From Nymphaea colorata (taxonomy: Eukaryota; Streptophyta; Magnoliopsida; Nymphaeales; Nymphaeaceae), in the NCBI RefSeq assembly GCF_008831285.2, contig NC_045146.1, positions 15,989,149 through 16,053,148 of the forward strand: a DNA stretch of 64,000 nucleotides. Reading direction: 5' to 3'. Position numbers and translations under genes: made by a program. The notes beneath the pieces are model-generated. The model had not been told where the DNA came from, did not search any database, and saw only the letters and a program-made list of their open reading frames with translations. Every line of letters begins with the position of its first letter. The stretch's first letter is position 1. Positions 63,201 to 64,000 of the stretch are shown here, piece after piece.

Positions 63201-63868
63201 TTCCACATGAAAGGAAGTGCCACTCCTCGTTCCCAAGAAAACCATGTAGTCGACGCACCCACTATGTGACAGTGGCCTGCTTTCTCATCTAAGAAGACAA
63301 AAATGATGAACAACTAAGAGATCTACAACAAATGCAGATTGAGTCCTAACGTGAGTCTCATGCCAATACATGAAAAGGAGTACCGATCATGAACATTAGA
63401 GATCTATTCGAATTTTAGCTAATTGTTTGTGTCTGGTCTCTCCTCCATACAAACTTGATCTCCATCCTTTTACCTAGAAATGATAAGCTGGCGGTGGTGA
63501 AAGATCTCCACTATGGGATCATTTACACCTGCAGATTTTATGGAGAAAGCCACATATGCTCCTCATGGCTATGAATTTCTTAGCATCATCCCGTAGTATA
63601 GTTTGAAGAACTAGGCAGCTAATCTAACCATATAACGTTATGAACCAATTTAGCCACATCTCACTCTCCCTCTCTCTCTCTCATATTGATTGATGTGCAG
63701 ATATTGGAGTTACCTCCAGCTGCGGAGGTGCTGGCATGGTCAGACAAGACGAAGGTGGAGATGTTCAAGCTTGGTGACCACATCTTGGGCATTCAGGGCC
63801 ACCCAGAGTACAATAAGGACATCCTCTTGCACCTTATTGATCGACTTCTCCACCGCAACCTAATAGAC
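57202..63868 (+). CDS. Gamma-glutamyl peptidase-like class I glutamine amidotransferase, partial at 3' end
   Basis: Three exons join in frame: 57202-57510 (103 codons), 62192-62341 (50) and 63701-63868 (56); the rest lies beyond the right edge. Seen: MGKGRFGVLLCAEDSDYV, YGGIFGVF, YDGFVITGS, the nucleophile elbow GVCFGHQ (Cys99), then IECHRDE, and QGHPEYNKD with His187 and Glu189, which complete a Cys-His-Glu triad. Family knowledge: plant GGP1/GGP3-type cytosolic enzymes cleave the gamma-glutamyl bond of glutathione conjugates in glucosinolate and camalexin synthesis and in glutathione turnover. Which substrate applies here is unknown. All introns are GT-AG; the first is 4.7 kb, the second 1.4 kb. 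A splice donor GTACGC follows exon 3. Up to the window end the frame is intact. Confidence 0.93.
57511..62191 (+). other. First intron of the gamma-glutamyl peptidase gene
   Basis: Bounded by CACCAG|GTTCTC and TTTGCAG|GTACTG. It contains an 85-bp tandem repeat (58754-58912), a GTGGCTGAGCCA word at 59632 resembling hAT-type ends, and otherwise AT-rich sequence. Frames inside (58509-58928 on +, 60672-60932 on -) have no recognised family. Confidence 0.8.
58754..58912. repeat. 85-bp tandem duplication in intron 1
   Basis: GCCTTTGCTGGTTTTGGGCC...ACTTGTCGTGGGGTCA is found at 58754 and again at 58839, with a few mismatches. Confidence 0.8.
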
Positions 63869-64000
63869 GTACGCTTCCTTCTTTAGCTATAAGTTAGAAC
63901 TGAAAGATAAATGTTTTCATCGTCTTACTATCACGATATATGCGGCTTCCAAATGGCCAATAGTTCATGCCAAACTTGTCACTGTCGGTTTTGGAAGTGA

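Noticed and set aside
1-64000. CRISPR arrays, operons, tRNA/rRNA genes, known plant microRNA precursors
   Set aside because: I looked for repeat-spacer arrays and for common conserved plant microRNA sequences and found none. The sequence is eukaryotic, so bacterial features are not expected.

Overview
This window is nuclear DNA from a flowering plant. The genes have many short exons with GT-AG introns and a T-rich sense strand. The proteins belong to land-plant families: glucan water dikinase, Dof zinc finger, zein-binding/DUF593, plant-type mitochondrial ALDH6 and gamma-glutamyl peptidase. Intergenic DNA is AT-rich, with many (GA)n/(CT)n and (TA)n microsatellites and decayed transposons. The sequence alone does not let me place the plant below angiosperm.

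Layout, all genes on the + strand: (1) 1-449, last two exons of an alpha-glucan water dikinase, cut by the left edge; (2) about 3.9-5.7 kb, a membrane-anchored zein-binding (GTD/DUF593) protein; (3) 5.7-16.7 kb, gene-poor DNA with several small hAT-like MITEs and a nested tandem repeat; (4) 16.7-18.7 kb, a Dof transcription factor whose upstream leader carries a duplicated hairpin block; (5) 18.7-31.4 kb, gene-poor, with a RanBP2-type zinc-finger ORF abutting a decayed LINE reverse transcriptase (24.7-27.6 kb); (6) 31.5-39.0 kb, a complete 19-exon methylmalonate-semialdehyde dehydrogenase gene (ALDH6B-type) that I could assemble to an uninterrupted 538-residue frame; (7) 39-57 kb, no recognisable protein gene, but a possible long non-coding or poorly coding transcript (about 40.9-49.2 kb) and more MITEs; (8) 57.1 kb to the right edge, the first three exons of a gamma-glutamyl peptidase-like class I glutamine amidotransferase with a 4.7-kb first intron, cut by the right edge.

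The genes do not form a pathway. They are independent loci: transitory starch phosphorylation in plastids, a myosin/zein-binding membrane adaptor, a transcription factor, mitochondrial valine/pyrimidine catabolism, and cytosolic glutathione-conjugate processing. I found no convincing previously undescribed biological system. The most unusual items are a duplicated leader hairpin with a compensatory base-pair change upstream of Dof, a RanBP2-type zinc-finger ORF joined to a LINE, a GC-AG intron in the dikinase gene, and MITEs with intact 8-bp target duplications.
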